From the NCBI RefSeq assembly GCF_008329585.1, contig NZ_NPKP01000001.1:1-64000 (forward strand): DNA of 64,000 nucleotides. The letters run 5' to 3'. A model generated the notes under the pieces. It ran no database searches and had not been told where the DNA came from. It saw only the letters and a program-made list of their open reading frames with translations. The position numbers and the translations under genes were made by a program. The stretch comes from Mycolicibacterium sp. P9-22. Lineage in GTDB: Bacteria; Actinomycetota; Actinomycetes; Mycobacteriales; Mycobacteriaceae. Shown piece after piece: positions 28,384 to 39,846 of the stretch (positions are counted from its first letter, which is position 1; each line of letters opens with the position of its first letter).

Positions 28384-29445
28384 TCACCGATGGCCCAAGA
28401 GGTCACCAACCTTGGGCGCGACGACCGTGTCGAACATCTTGCGGGCGCTGTAGATCCGCGACGGGTGCAACAGTGACTCGATGTCGACGCTCCCGCCAGG
28501 GCGCCGCGGGCCGTCGCCGGGTTTGGCCACCACCCACACCACCTCCAGGTGCCATTGCTCGTACACGCTCACTTGCTGCGCGCTCTTGATGACGTCGAAA
28601 CCGTTGACCCGGAACAGGTTTGCGAACGAGTTTCGGGTGAAATAGTTGATGTGCGTCACCGGCTCGGCCTCGAGCGGCACGCCGGCCCAGATCTCCTGTG
28701 GTACCTCGGCGTACACGATGCCATCGGGTGTGAGCCGTTCGCGCAAGGCGCGCACCAGTTCTGTGATCTCCGAGACGTGTTCGAGCACGTGGCTGCAGAT
28801 GATGACATCGAACAGACCCTCGTCGGGCAGACCCGCGATGTCGTCTGCACGCTTCGTGACCCCGTCGATGGGGCTGCTGTCGTAGTCGACCAGATAACAC
28901 TCGTGGCCGTCATCGAGAAACGGCTTCATCAGCCTGCCGGTGGAACCGCCGTAATCGAGAACGCGCAACCTTCCACCGCCGACCTGTGCGGTACAGGTCG
29001 CGTGGATCCGCGCAGCGCGTATCGCGTCGAATTCGACGGCGCGTGGCGACGGTGCGGCCGGCTTCTGCGCGGCTTGTCCCGGTTCGGCATAGAGATAGCC
29101 GTACTTGGCCGCGATGTCGTCGTTGGTCGGCCGCGGTGCATACGTCATGAAGCCGCAGTCCCGGCAGTATCGGGTCGTCAGCGTGACCTCGTCGGAGTCC
29201 GGAAACCACACGTCGAACAGCACAGCCCGGCGCCGCGTCTCGTAGACGCTCGCCGGTGGCGAACTCGAGACGCGCCGGCTTGGTCGTGCCAGCAAGAAGA
29301 TTCGGGCGATGGCGCGCAGCCCTCGCCAGAGCATGATGCGTGCCGGCGCGAGTGCAGAGGTTGGTCCACTCTTGCGATAGCCGAACCGCTCGACCGTCTG
29401 CCAGTCATCGGCGTGACACAGCGGGCACCGGAATTGTTCGTTCAC
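28384..29445 (-). CDS. Class I SAM methyltransferase with N-terminal zinc motif
   Basis: 353 residues. Two Cys pairs near the N-terminus (CPLCHADDW at 7-10 and CRDCGFM around 93) look like a split zinc site. The SAM-binding motif is LDYGGSTGRLMKPF, followed by DVIICSHVLEHV. This layout resembles small-molecule or sugar C-/O-methyltransferases, but the acceptor is unknown. The GTG at 29445 is the last start before the zinc motif. It stands alone, convergent with the porin gene. Confidence 0.82.
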   Translation of the reverse strand: MNEQFRCPLCHADDWQTVERFGYRKSGPTSALAPARIMLWRGLRAIARIFLLARPSRRVSSSPPASVYETRRRAVLFDVWFPDSDEVTLTTRYCRDCGFMTYAPRPTNDDIAAKYGYLYAEPGQAAQKPAAPSPRAVEFDAIRAARIHATCTAQVGGGRLRVLDYGGSTGRLMKPFLDDGHECYLVDYDSSPIDGVTKRADDIAGLPDEGLFDVIICSHVLEHVSEITELVRALRERLTPDGIVYAEVPQEIWAGVPLEAEPVTHINYFTRNSFANLFRVNGFDVIKSAQQVSVYEQWHLEVVWVVAKPGDGPRRPGGSVDIESLLHPSRIYSARKMFDTVVAPKVGDLLGHR

Positions 29446-29667
29446 ATGACCGTCCCCCGGACAATGGGCTCTCACTGTCCAGGCCGACGTCCGTCGTCGC
29501 AACGGCGGTCCTGCGCGCCCGCGTTTTGCGTGTCCACGGGGAGCCCTGAGGTCCGTGGCACGCCGGCGTCGCACGTCGCTCCGCCGGCCGGCGTGCCACG
29601 AAGCCTAGGTGAGCACAGCCTTCTGCGAGGGGTATTCAGACACGCGCGTCAATTTCGCTCACAGGTT

Positions 29668-31131
29668 TCAGTCGAAGCGCTTGAAGCAGCGGTCCTGATC
29701 GCCGAGCACACCGACCCGGAACGCATCGATCCGCGAGAAGCCCGACGGCACCGATTCGCCGTTGACATCGCTGGCGGCCAGACCGTTGAGCAGGATGCCG
29801 GACACCGCCTCGTCCACATCGCCCGCGGTGAGCGCAATGGTGTTGCCGTCCGGGGTGTTCACCTCATCGACCATCTTGGCGGTCGCGACACCGGTCAGGC
29901 ACGCGGTGCGCAGGGCGGCCTGCGCCGTGTTGAGGGCGACGCCGCCGTGCTGATGCTGGATCGACTGCATGTACCGCGATACCAGCACCGAGTATCCGGT
30001 GTTGTCGCCGGTGACCAGTCCGGTGTCCTCGTCATCGGACTGCGCGCCGAGCATCTCCAACGCGGGCAGATCCACCGCGATGGTGTTGGTGGCCGGGCAG
30101 AACGTCGCCGGCGCATCGGAATCGGCGTCCGGGCAGACATGCGGCTCGAAGGTGAGTTCGGGCGGTTCGGCCGGCTCGAACAGGACCTCCATCGCGCCCA
30201 TGATGGAGCGCACGGAGTCCTCGGTGATCTGCAACTCCCCGGATTGGTTCTCCGGCAACAACACCGGAAGATCGCCGCGGCGCTGCTTGATTTCGGCCGG
30301 GTCCATCGTCGCGCATGACCCGGCGCCGTCGGTGAACCCGAACTGGAACGCCGATACCCGCTCGAACGCCGAACCGTGTTCGTCCTCGCCCACGTCGGAG
30401 TCGCCCTCGCTGAGCAGCGGATCGCGGAACGCGATCATCGCGGCCAGCAGGTTGTTCAGCCCGTCACCGGTGGACAGTGTGAATCGAGGCGAGTTGCCTT
30501 CGGCGACCCAGCGCATGTAGACGCCGGCCAGGCAGTCGGCCTGCTGTTCGGACACCAGCGTCGGGGTGGATCTGGTGACCATGCCGGCCTGTTGCTGCAC
30601 CGCGTGCCCGTACTCGTGGGCCAGCACCATGGTGACGGCCATGTCGCCGTTGGCGCGGCGCAGCGAGGGCAGCAGCACGCCGCGGTCCCAGCCGATCGTC
30701 TCGTCCTCGTGGCAGAACGCGGCGTTGACCAGGTTGTAGGTGTCGGTATCGCAGAAGACACCATCGAAACCGTCTGCGTCCCAGGAGATCACATCGGACA
30801 CCGGGGTGAAGTCGTCATCGAAGGTCTCGGGGTAGGCCGCTTCCCAGAACTCCTCGATATCGCTGATCGAGCTGGCCGCGAGGTGGTCGATCTCACCGCC
30901 GTCGGTATCGGTCACCTCGCGGGACGGTTCGGCGGCATCATCACGCAGCCCGGTCGGTCCGTCGGTGGCGGGCATACCCGCCACCCGGAACGGATCGGCG
31001 AAAACCGACACCGCGTTGCCCTGCAACTCCTGTCCGCACCCGCTGAGCACCAGCGCGATGCAGGCGATCAGCGCCGTAGCCGTGAAGAGTCGGGTGTTTC
31101 CCCGTCGCTCCGCTCGCCCCGAGCGCCTCAT
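29668..31131 (-). CDS. Lipoprotein neutral zinc metallopeptidase (YpfJ-like)
   Basis: 487 residues. Signal sequence with lipobox LSGC (Cys at about 32), then a variable Asp/Thr linker, then a metallopeptidase domain with AHEYGHAVQQ supplying two zinc His and the catalytic Glu, and QADCLAGVY with a further acidic ligand. It is similar to the putative neutral zinc metallopeptidases of the YpfJ family, and clearly paralogous to the protein at 51598-53046. Anchored on the outer face of the membrane. Substrate unknown. It lies between the methyltransferase and dinG, all on the same strand. Confidence 0.87.
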   Translation of the reverse strand: MRRSGRAERRGNTRLFTATALIACIALVLSGCGQELQGNAVSVFADPFRVAGMPATDGPTGLRDDAAEPSREVTDTDGGEIDHLAASSISDIEEFWEAAYPETFDDDFTPVSDVISWDADGFDGVFCDTDTYNLVNAAFCHEDETIGWDRGVLLPSLRRANGDMAVTMVLAHEYGHAVQQQAGMVTRSTPTLVSEQQADCLAGVYMRWVAEGNSPRFTLSTGDGLNNLLAAMIAFRDPLLSEGDSDVGEDEHGSAFERVSAFQFGFTDGAGSCATMDPAEIKQRRGDLPVLLPENQSGELQITEDSVRSIMGAMEVLFEPAEPPELTFEPHVCPDADSDAPATFCPATNTIAVDLPALEMLGAQSDDEDTGLVTGDNTGYSVLVSRYMQSIQHQHGGVALNTAQAALRTACLTGVATAKMVDEVNTPDGNTIALTAGDVDEAVSGILLNGLAASDVNGESVPSGFSRIDAFRVGVLGDQDRCFKRFD

Positions 31132-31215
31132 ATCGTGCCCCCGCCTGATCGGTGCGCCCGGACGGGCCTGCGCGCTTGTGCCGTCAGGATAGTGAATATC
31201 TGCCGGTGGCGACGG

Positions 31216-33210
31216 CTATCCGGGCTCACCGGTCAGCCGGCCCAGCGCGGCGACGACGCGTTCGTGATCGGTGGTCGCCCAGAACGGTGGCAGCGATGAG
31301 CGCAGGTAGCCGCCGTAGCGGGCCGTCGCCATCCTCGAATCCAGCACCGCGACGACCCCGCGATCGTCGACCCGGCGCAGCAACCGGCCCGCTCCCTGGG
31401 ACAACAGCAGCGCGGCGTGGCTGGCCGCCACCGCCATGAATCCGTTGCCGCCGCGCGCCGCGATGGCGCGTTGGCGTGCGGTCAGCAGCGGATCATCGGG
31501 ACGCGGGAAGGGAATCCGGTCGATCAGCACCAGCGACAGCGTGCGGCCGGGTACGTCGACGCCCTGCCAGAGCGACAGGGTGCCGAACAGCGAGGTCTCC
31601 TCGTCGTCGGCGAACCGTTGCACCAGGGTGGCGGTGGTGTCCTCGCCCTGGCACAGCACGGGGGTCGACAGACGTTCGGCCATCACCTCGGCTGTCGCCT
31701 TGGCCGCGCGCATCGACGAGAACAGGCCCAGGGTGCGCCCGCCCGCGGCTTTGATCAGTGCCTCGATCTCGTCGAGCTGGGCCGGCGAGCCGGTACCGTC
31801 GCGCCCCGGCGGGGGCAGATGCTTGGCCACGTACAGGATTCCGGACTTGGCATGATCGAACGGCGATCCGACATCCAGCCCGCGCCACTTGGTCTTGCCC
31901 TCACCTCCGGACAGTCCCCAGGCGGCGGCCATCCCGTCGAAGTTGCCCCCGATGGTCAGTGTCGCCGAGGTCAGCACCGCGGTGGAGTGCTCGAAGAGCC
32001 TGGTGCGCAACAATCCTGACACCGACAGCGGGGCCACCCGCAGGATCGCCCGTTTGCCGCCGCCGCCACGGTGGTTCTCCTCGTGGTCGAGCCACACCAC
32101 ATCGAAGCGGTCGGGGATCGCCGGACCGAACGAATCCAGGATGCGTGCCGCGATGTCACCGATCTCGGTCACCGCGGTGACAGCCTCGGTGCGCGCGGCA
32201 GCGGCCTGCGGATCCGTGGGCGTGGTGTCGATCGCGGACCGGATCACGAAAGCCGCATCGCGCAGCGCGGTCAGGTAGGTGGCCAGCTCGTCATCGAGAT
32301 GGTCGATGCGACCGGGTTCGGCGTCGTAGATGGCCGAGGCCAGGTTGGCTCCGGCGGCCTCCATGCGGTCGGCGAGTTCGTCGGCGACCAGCCTGCCGAT
32401 CCGCCGCTGCGCCGCGCCGAGCACGGTGGCCGAGAGTTCCCCGGTGGCCACGCTGGTGACCCTGTCGACCAGTTCGTGCGCCTCGTCGACCACCAGCAGA
32501 TTGTGTTCGGGCAGCACCGAGGCATCGGCGATGGCGTCGATGGCCAGCAGCGCGTGGTTGGTGACCACCACATCGGAGTTGCCCGCCTTGGCGCGCGCCT
32601 TCTCCGAGAAGCAGTCGGTGCTGAACGGGCAGCGGGAGACCCCGATGCACTCCCGCGCCGACACGCTGACCTGACTCCAGGACCGGTCGGGCACCCCGGG
32701 CACGAGTTCGTCCCGGTCACCGGTCTCGGTGTCCGAGGACCAGCTCGTCAAGCGCTGCACATCGCGCCCCAGTGCGGTCGCCGCCACCGCGTCGAACAGT
32801 TCCTCCTGCGGGCGATCCTCGGCCGATTCCGAGGCGCTGCCGTTGTGAATCTTGTTCAGGCACAGGTAGTTCCCGCGGCCCTTCAGCAGTGCGAAGGTGG
32901 GACGCCGGGGGAGCCGGCCGGCCAGCGCGTCAGCCAGGCGGGGTAGATCGCGGTCCACCAGCTGACGTTGCAGGGCGATGGTGGCGGTGGACACCACGAC
33001 GGGCTCGTTGGCGGCGACCGCCCGCGCGATGGACGGCACCAGATAGGCCAGCGACTTACCGGTGCCGGTGCCGGCCTGCACCGCGAGATGGCGGCCGGTT
33101 TCGAATGCCTCGGTGACGGCCTCGGCCATCTCGACCTGGCCGGGGCGCTGGGCCCCTCCGAGGGCTGCGACCGCCGAGCCGAGCAACTCGGTGATGGGGT
33201 TCTGCGTCAC
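31216..33210 (-). CDS. dinG: ATP-dependent DNA helicase DinG (XPD-like)
   Basis: 664 residues. Walker A GTGTGKS, Walker B DEAH (VVDEAHELVDR), and four Cys for the Fe-S cluster (one in NYLCLNK, three in ECIGVSRCPFSTDC) identify an SF2 iron-sulfur helicase. The C-terminal helicase motif QGAGRLLRR is present. It unwinds DNA 5' to 3', resolving R-loops and structured DNA. Its GTG overlaps the pncB stop by 4 bp. Equivalent to Rv1329c. Confidence 0.95.
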   Translation of the reverse strand: MTQNPITELLGSAVAALGGAQRPGQVEMAEAVTEAFETGRHLAVQAGTGTGKSLAYLVPSIARAVAANEPVVVSTATIALQRQLVDRDLPRLADALAGRLPRRPTFALLKGRGNYLCLNKIHNGSASESAEDRPQEELFDAVAATALGRDVQRLTSWSSDTETGDRDELVPGVPDRSWSQVSVSARECIGVSRCPFSTDCFSEKARAKAGNSDVVVTNHALLAIDAIADASVLPEHNLLVVDEAHELVDRVTSVATGELSATVLGAAQRRIGRLVADELADRMEAAGANLASAIYDAEPGRIDHLDDELATYLTALRDAAFVIRSAIDTTPTDPQAAAARTEAVTAVTEIGDIAARILDSFGPAIPDRFDVVWLDHEENHRGGGGKRAILRVAPLSVSGLLRTRLFEHSTAVLTSATLTIGGNFDGMAAAWGLSGGEGKTKWRGLDVGSPFDHAKSGILYVAKHLPPPGRDGTGSPAQLDEIEALIKAAGGRTLGLFSSMRAAKATAEVMAERLSTPVLCQGEDTTATLVQRFADDEETSLFGTLSLWQGVDVPGRTLSLVLIDRIPFPRPDDPLLTARQRAIAARGGNGFMAVAASHAALLLSQGAGRLLRRVDDRGVVAVLDSRMATARYGGYLRSSLPPFWATTDHERVVAALGRLTGEPG

Positions 33211-34526
33211 GAGGTCGGTTTGTCCGGTGCCACGATGCGGGTCGGGATGGCCGGCTCGCCCTTGGACAGTTTCAGGCCGTCCCACGGCAGGCTGCCGAGC
33301 CCGGCCGTCACCCGGGCCCGAGCGTCTTCGAGATTGTTCTCGTGCACGGGCTGGCCGCCCCGGACCATCTCCACCGACAACGGACGCGCACTGAAGCCGT
33401 CTTCGGTCACCGGTGGGTGACCCGCCGGATAGACGACCTCTTCCACGACGGTCCCGGACGGTTTGGCTACTCGCAGCGCCTGCTTGCTGCCGCCCCGGGA
33501 GTCCTTGTGCGCGCTGCGTTTCTGCACCGCGATGCCGTCGACCTCGACGAGCTTGTAGACCATGCCGGCCGTGGGGGCGCCCGAGCCGGTGACCAGTGAG
33601 GTGCCCACGCCGTAGCTGTCGACGGGTTCGGCCCGCAGCGCCGCGATGGCGAACTCGTCGAGGTCGCTGGAGACCACGATCTTGGTGCCGGTGGCGCCGA
33701 GGCTGTCCAACTGGTCACGCACCTCGCGGACCAGCACGGCGAGTTCACCGGAGTCGATCCGCACCGCACCCAGTTCCGGCCCGGCGACCGCGCAGGCGTT
33801 GGCCACGCCGGCGGTGATGTCGTAGGTGTCGACCAACAGGGTGGTGCCGACGCCCAGGGCGTCGATCTGCGCCTGGAACGCGGAGCGCTCGTCGGGGCCA
33901 TCGGCGGTGGTGTGCAGCAGCGTGAACGCATGCGCGCTGGTGCCGAGCGCCGGAACCCCGTAGCGCTGTTGGGCGGCCAGGTTGGAACTGCCGTTGAACC
34001 CGGCGATCCAGGCCGCCCGGGCGGCGGCGACGGCGGCCTCCTCGTGGGTGCGCCGCGACCCCATCTCGATGAGTTGACGGCCATCGGCCGCGGACACCAT
34101 GCGTGCCGCCGCCGAGGCGATGGCGCTGTCGTGATTGAGGATGGACAGCACCAGGGTCTCCAGCAGGACGCACTCGGCGAAGCTGCCGCGCACCGACAGA
34201 ACTGGTGAGTTCGGGAAGTAGAGCTCACCCTCCGGGTAACCGTGCACATCGCCGGTGAACCGGAACTCCGACAGGTACGCGCACGTGTCGGCGTCCAGGA
34301 AATCGGACACCGCGGCCAGGGCCTGCTGATCGAAGGTGAACTGCGCCAGCGCTTCCACGAAGCGGCCGGTCCCCGCGACCACGCCGTAACGGCGCCCCTC
34401 GGGCAGCCGTCGCGCGAAGACCTCGAAGGTGCACCGCTTGTGGGCCGAGCCGTCGCGCAGCGCGGCCGCGAGCATCGTCAGCTCGTACTTGTCGGTCAGC
34501 AGTGCTGTGCTCACGCCATCACTCAC
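33207..34526 (-). CDS. pncB: Nicotinate phosphoribosyltransferase
   Basis: 439 residues. TDKYELTML at the N-terminus, the [26 protein letters not shown] region (about 95-115), and the phosphoribosyl-binding SSDLDEFAI fit PncB. It converts nicotinate and PRPP to nicotinate mononucleotide in NAD salvage, with ATP use. The GTG at 34526 has GGTGAG upstream; a GTG 12 nt downstream is possible. Divergent from clpS with 64 bp between starts. Equivalent to Rv1330c. Confidence 0.94.
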   Translation of the reverse strand: MSDGVSTALLTDKYELTMLAAALRDGSAHKRCTFEVFARRLPEGRRYGVVAGTGRFVEALAQFTFDQQALAAVSDFLDADTCAYLSEFRFTGDVHGYPEGELYFPNSPVLSVRGSFAECVLLETLVLSILNHDSAIASAAARMVSAADGRQLIEMGSRRTHEEAAVAAARAAWIAGFNGSSNLAAQQRYGVPALGTSAHAFTLLHTTADGPDERSAFQAQIDALGVGTTLLVDTYDITAGVANACAVAGPELGAVRIDSGELAVLVREVRDQLDSLGATGTKIVVSSDLDEFAIAALRAEPVDSYGVGTSLVTGSGAPTAGMVYKLVEVDGIAVQKRSAHKDSRGGSKQALRVAKPSGTVVEEVVYPAGHPPVTEDGFSARPLSVEMVRGGQPVHENNLEDARARVTAGLGSLPWDGLKLSKGEPAIPTRIVAPDKPTS

Positions 34527-34590
34527 GATCTCACCGTATCGGTACCGTTCCGGTTCGGGCGTGCAGTCGGCCCCCGGTATCCTGTGCGTC

Positions 34591-34905
34591 ATGGTTACCC
34601 CAGCGCGGACCAAGCCGGGTACCCGGGAGGACACGGCGGCTGACGTCGACCACCGCGAAGACGCCGCCACGGACAGTCCCTGGGTAACGGTGGTCTGGGA
34701 CGACCCGGTCAATCTCATGTCGTACGTGACCTACGTGTTCCAGAAGCTGTTCGGCTACTCCGAACCGCACGCCACCAAACTGATGATGCAGGTGCACACC
34801 GAGGGCAAGGCCGTCGTCTCGGCCGGCAGCCGTGAGTCGATGGAGGTCGACGTCACCAAGCTGCACTCCGCCGGGTTGTGGGCCACCATGCAGCAGGACC
34901 GCTGA
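34591..34905 (+). CDS. clpS: ATP-dependent Clp protease adaptor ClpS
   Basis: 104 residues. The ClpS core runs from [17 protein letters not shown] through [13 protein letters not shown] to the acidic EVDVTKLH. It hands N-degron substrates to ClpC1P1P2. The N-terminal 30 residues are a charged extension. Next gene starts 4 nt downstream. Equivalent to Rv1331. Confidence 0.95.
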   Translation: MVTPARTKPGTREDTAADVDHREDAATDSPWVTVVWDDPVNLMSYVTYVFQKLFGYSEPHATKLMMQVHTEGKAVVSAGSRESMEVDVTKLHSAGLWATMQQDR

Positions 34906-34909
34906 TCAC

Positions 34910-35494
34910 GTGCGCAAATGGAAGCGGATCGACGGTGCCGACGGCCCCCGATTCCGGTCTTCGCTGGCCGCGCACGAGGCCGCGCTGTTGCGCAACCTGG
35001 TGACATCGCTGACCGGGATGCTCGACGACCGCGAATCTGCCGCTCCGGCCGACGAACTCAGCGAGATCACCGGTATCCGGACAGGTCATTCCGCGCCGCC
35101 CGAGGACGAGACGATGAAGCGGTTGCTGCCGGACTTCTTCCGGTCCCGCAACGGCCATCCGGCGGGCTCCGCCGCCGCCGACAGTTTGAACAGCGCGTTG
35201 CGCAGCCTGCATGAGCCGGCCATCATCGACGCGAAACGCCAAGCGGCCCAACGTCTACTGGACACCATGCCGGAGGGTGGCGGGAAGTTCGAGCTCTCCG
35301 AGGATGACGCGCAGGCCTGGGCGTCCGCGGTCAACGATGTCCGGCTGGCACTCGGGGCGATGCTGGAGATCGGACCCGAGGGCCTGGACCAGCTGCCCGT
35401 CGGGCATCCGATGGCCGGGCACCTCGACGTGTACCAGTGGCTGACGGTGCTGCAGGAGTACCTGGTGCTCAGCCTCATGGGGTCGCGTCCGTGA
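34910..35494 (+). CDS. DUF2017 protein
   Basis: 194 residues, mostly alpha-helical and charged. The family pattern is RFRSSLAAHEAALLRNLV at the N-terminus and YQWLTVLQEYLVLSLMG at the C-terminus. Equivalent to Rv1332, long noted as a possible regulator, but I see no DNA-binding motif. GTG start 4 nt after clpS; stop overlaps the peptidase start (GTGA). Fixed position after clpS suggests a link to proteolysis; this is inference. Confidence 0.85.
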   Translation: MRKWKRIDGADGPRFRSSLAAHEAALLRNLVTSLTGMLDDRESAAPADELSEITGIRTGHSAPPEDETMKRLLPDFFRSRNGHPAGSAAADSLNSALRSLHEPAIIDAKRQAAQRLLDTMPEGGGKFELSEDDAQAWASAVNDVRLALGAMLEIGPEGLDQLPVGHPMAGHLDVYQWLTVLQEYLVLSLMGSRP

Positions 35495-36549
35495 CCGGAT
35501 TCGGCTCCATCACCGATGTCGCCGGTATCCGGGTCGGCCACCACCACCGGATCGACGATGACGCGACGCTGGGCTCCGGGTGGGCGTGCGGCAGCACCGT
35601 GGTGCTGGCCCCGGAAGGCACGGTCGGCGCGGTGGACTGCCGGGGCGGGGCACCGGGCAGTCGCGAGACCGATCTGCTGGACCCGTCGAACAGCGTGCGC
35701 CACGTCGACGCGGTGCTGCTCACCGGCGGCAGCGCCTACGGACTGGCCGCCGCCGACGGCGTGATGAGCTGGCTGGAGGAGCAGGGCCGCGGGGTGTCGA
35801 TGGACGGCGGTGTGGTGCCGATCGTGCCGGGCGCGGTCATCTTCGACCTGCCGGTCGGCGGCTGGGGTTGTCGCCCGGACGCGGAATTCGGTTACGCCGC
35901 GGTGCAGGCCGCGGCAACCACCACCGCGGTCGGCAACGTCGGCGCCGGGGCGGGCGCCCGCGCCGGTGTGCTCAAGGGCGGGCTCGGGACCGCGTCGGTG
36001 ACCTTGCCCGATCTCGGTGTGACGGTGGGGGCGGTCGTGGCGGTCAACTCCGGGGGCAATGTGGTCGACCCCGCCACCGGGCTGCCCTGGATGGCGGACC
36101 TCATCGCCGCGTTCGGATTGACCGCACCCCCGCCTCACGAGGTGGCCGCGTTCGCCGGCCTCGACAAGAAGAGCGGCCCGCTGAACACCACCATCGCCGT
36201 CGTCGCGACCGACGCCGCGATCAGCCCGGCCGGGTGCCGCCGCATCGCCATCGCCGCCCAGGACGGACTTGCCCACACCATCCGGCCGGCGCACACTCCG
36301 GTGGACGGCGACACCGTGTTCGCGCTGGCCACCGGGGCGGTGCAGGTGCCGGCCGGATGGGGTCCGTCGGAGAAGGTGCCGGCGGCGATGTCACCGGAGA
36401 CGGCGCTGCTCACCGCGATCGGTGCCGCCGCGGCCGACTGTCTGGCCCGCGCCGTACTGGTCGGCGTGCTGGCAGCGGAGTCGATCGCCGGAATACCCAC
36501 CTACCGGGACCTGTTGCCCGGAGCGTTCCCCCGAGAAATGGAGTCCTGA
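35491..36549 (+). CDS. P1-family (DmpA/NylC-like) autoprocessing peptidase
   Basis: 352 residues. The N-terminal nucleophile fold shows VAGIRVGHH, a Gly-rich core and the self-cleavage site KSGPLNTT: cleavage between Asn and Thr would free the Thr nucleophile (about residue 234). Downstream Asp residues (VVATDA) match the Asp pair of the family. It hydrolyses N-terminal residues or cyclic/linear amides. Equivalent to Rv1333. It sits inside the clpS-cysM operon. Confidence 0.88.
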   Translation: MTGFGSITDVAGIRVGHHHRIDDDATLGSGWACGSTVVLAPEGTVGAVDCRGGAPGSRETDLLDPSNSVRHVDAVLLTGGSAYGLAAADGVMSWLEEQGRGVSMDGGVVPIVPGAVIFDLPVGGWGCRPDAEFGYAAVQAAATTTAVGNVGAGAGARAGVLKGGLGTASVTLPDLGVTVGAVVAVNSGGNVVDPATGLPWMADLIAAFGLTAPPPHEVAAFAGLDKKSGPLNTTIAVVATDAAISPAGCRRIAIAAQDGLAHTIRPAHTPVDGDTVFALATGAVQVPAGWGPSEKVPAAMSPETALLTAIGAAAADCLARAVLVGVLAAESIAGIPTYRDLLPGAFPREMES

Positions 36550-36550
36550 C

Positions 36551-36967
36551 GTGCTGGTGATCCGCGCCGACCTGGTGGATGCCATGGTCGCTCACGCGCG
36601 TGCCGACCATCCCGACGAAGCGTGCGGTGTGATCGCCGGCCCGGAGGGTTCGGATCGCCCTGAGCGTTTCGTGCAGATGGTCAACGCCGAGCGGTCCCCG
36701 ACGTTCTACCGGTTCGATTCCGGCGAGCAGCTCAAGGTGTGGCGCGCGATGGACGACAACGACGAAGTGCCCGTCGTCATCTACCACTCGCATACCGCCA
36801 CCGAGGCGTACCCGAGCCGCACCGACATCTCCTTCGCGTCCGAACCGGACACGCACTATGTGCTTGTCTCCACCCGCGACCCCGAGGTGCACGAACTGCG
36901 TAGTTACCGCATCCTCGACGGCGTCGTCACCGAAGAACCTGTCAGCATCGTCGAGCAGTACGGATAA
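36551..36967 (+). CDS. mec: CysO-cysteine peptidase (JAMM metalloprotease)
   Basis: 138 residues with a complete JAMM zinc motif: Glu23, then HSH (79-81), Ser89 and Asp92 at the exact H-x-H-x7-S-x2-D spacing. It removes the C-terminal cysteine from CysO-cysteine and so releases free cysteine. Starts 1 nt after the peptidase stop and is followed by cysO and cysM, the full sulfur-carrier pathway (Rv1334-Rv1336). Confidence 0.95.
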   Translation: MLVIRADLVDAMVAHARADHPDEACGVIAGPEGSDRPERFVQMVNAERSPTFYRFDSGEQLKVWRAMDDNDEVPVVIYHSHTATEAYPSRTDISFASEPDTHYVLVSTRDPEVHELRSYRILDGVVTEEPVSIVEQYG

Positions 36968-36978
36968 AAGGAGCCACC

Positions 36979-37260
36979 GTGTCAGTTGTCGTGTCGATCC
37001 CCACCATCTTGCGTACCCACACCGGCGGGGAGAAGCGGGTGAACGCCGCCGGTGACACCCTGGGCGCCGTCATCGCCGATCTGGAGAGCAACTACTCGGG
37101 CATCTCGGAGCGCCTGGTGGACCCCGCCAACCCGGGCAAGTTGCACCGCTTCGTCAACATCTACGTCAACGATGAGGACGTCCGGTTCTCCGGCGGCCTG
37201 GAAACCGCGATCGCCGAGGGTGATTCGGTGACCATCCTGCCCGCCGTTGCAGGTGGGTAG
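36979..37260 (+). CDS. cysO: Sulfur carrier protein CysO
   Basis: 93 residues, ubiquitin/MoaD-like fold ending in the required Gly-Gly (VAGG). Once thiocarboxylated at that Gly it donates sulfur to O-phosphoserine on CysM. AAAAGGAG precedes the GTG. 11 nt after mec and 3 nt before cysM. Confidence 0.95.
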   Translation: MSVVVSIPTILRTHTGGEKRVNAAGDTLGAVIADLESNYSGISERLVDPANPGKLHRFVNIYVNDEDVRFSGGLETAIAEGDSVTILPAVAGG

Positions 37261-38891
<1,631 letters not shown>

Positions 38892-39059
38892 GGTCGCGTT
38901 TGCTGGTGTGCCCCGGACCACTGTGCGGGTGCGATTGCTGCCCAGCAGACGGACCGGCGCTGTGAAGTCCGGCGTCACGGCGGGGACCCAAAATGAAACT
39001 TGTCGCCCATTGCGGTGATGCCTTCGCCCCGATGCTGTAGGGCATGGCAAGCTAGTGAT

Positions 39060-39827
39060 GTGCGAGTCACCGTACTGGGTTGTTCCGGCAGTGTTGTCGG
39101 CCCTGATTCGCCCGCGTCCGGGTATCTGCTGACCGAACCCGACACGGTGCCGATGGTGCTCGACTTCGGCGGTGGGGTGCTCGGCGCGCTGCAGCGCCAC
39201 GCCGATCCGGGTGCGGTGAATGTGCTGCTGTCGCATCTGCATGCCGACCACTGCCTGGACATGCCCGGGCTGTTCGTCTGGCGCCGGTATCACCCCAATC
39301 CGCCCGAGGGTCGCGCCATGCTGTTCGGCCCGACGCACACCTGGGAGCGCCTCGGTGCGGCATCCTCACCCGAGGGTGGCGAGATCGACGACATCTCCGA
39401 CATCTTCGAGGTGCAGTCCTGGATCGACGGACGGGCCGTCAAATTGGGTGCGCTGACGGTCGAGCCGCGACTGGTGTGCCATCCGACCGAGTCCTACGGC
39501 ATGCGCTTCACCGACCGCGACGGCGTCACGTTCGCCTACAGCGGTGACACCGGAATCTGTGATGCCGTCGTCGAATTGGCGCGTGGAGTCGACGTGTTCC
39601 TGTGTGAGGCCTCGTGGACGCACTCGCCGGAGCGCCCGCCGAACCTGCACCTGTCCGGCACCGAGGCGGGCCAGATCGCCGCCCGTGCCGGGGTGGGCGA
39701 ACTGCTGCTCACCCATATTCCGCCGTGGACATCGCGCGAGGATGTCATCAGCGAGGCCAAGGCCGAGTTCGACGGTCCCGTGCACGCAGTGGTGTGCGGC
39801 GAGACCTTCGATGTGACGCGTCACTGA
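39060..39827 (+). CDS. Metallo-beta-lactamase-fold cyclic nucleotide phosphodiesterase (Rv1339-like)
   Basis: 255 residues. The metal motif is SHLHADHCLD, with further ligands in CHPTESYG and YSGDTG and a His in LLLTHIPPW. It corresponds to Rv1339, described as an atypical class II cAMP phosphodiesterase (recalled); RNase Z-like activity would be the alternative from the fold alone. GTG start. 19 nt before rph. It is the degradative partner for the cyclase encoded at 13736-15340, though not linked to it genetically. Confidence 0.88.
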   Translation: MRVTVLGCSGSVVGPDSPASGYLLTEPDTVPMVLDFGGGVLGALQRHADPGAVNVLLSHLHADHCLDMPGLFVWRRYHPNPPEGRAMLFGPTHTWERLGAASSPEGGEIDDISDIFEVQSWIDGRAVKLGALTVEPRLVCHPTESYGMRFTDRDGVTFAYSGDTGICDAVVELARGVDVFLCEASWTHSPERPPNLHLSGTEAGQIAARAGVGELLLTHIPPWTSREDVISEAKAEFDGPVHAVVCGETFDVTRH

Positions 39828-39846
39828 CGCCGGTTAGTGTTGCCTC

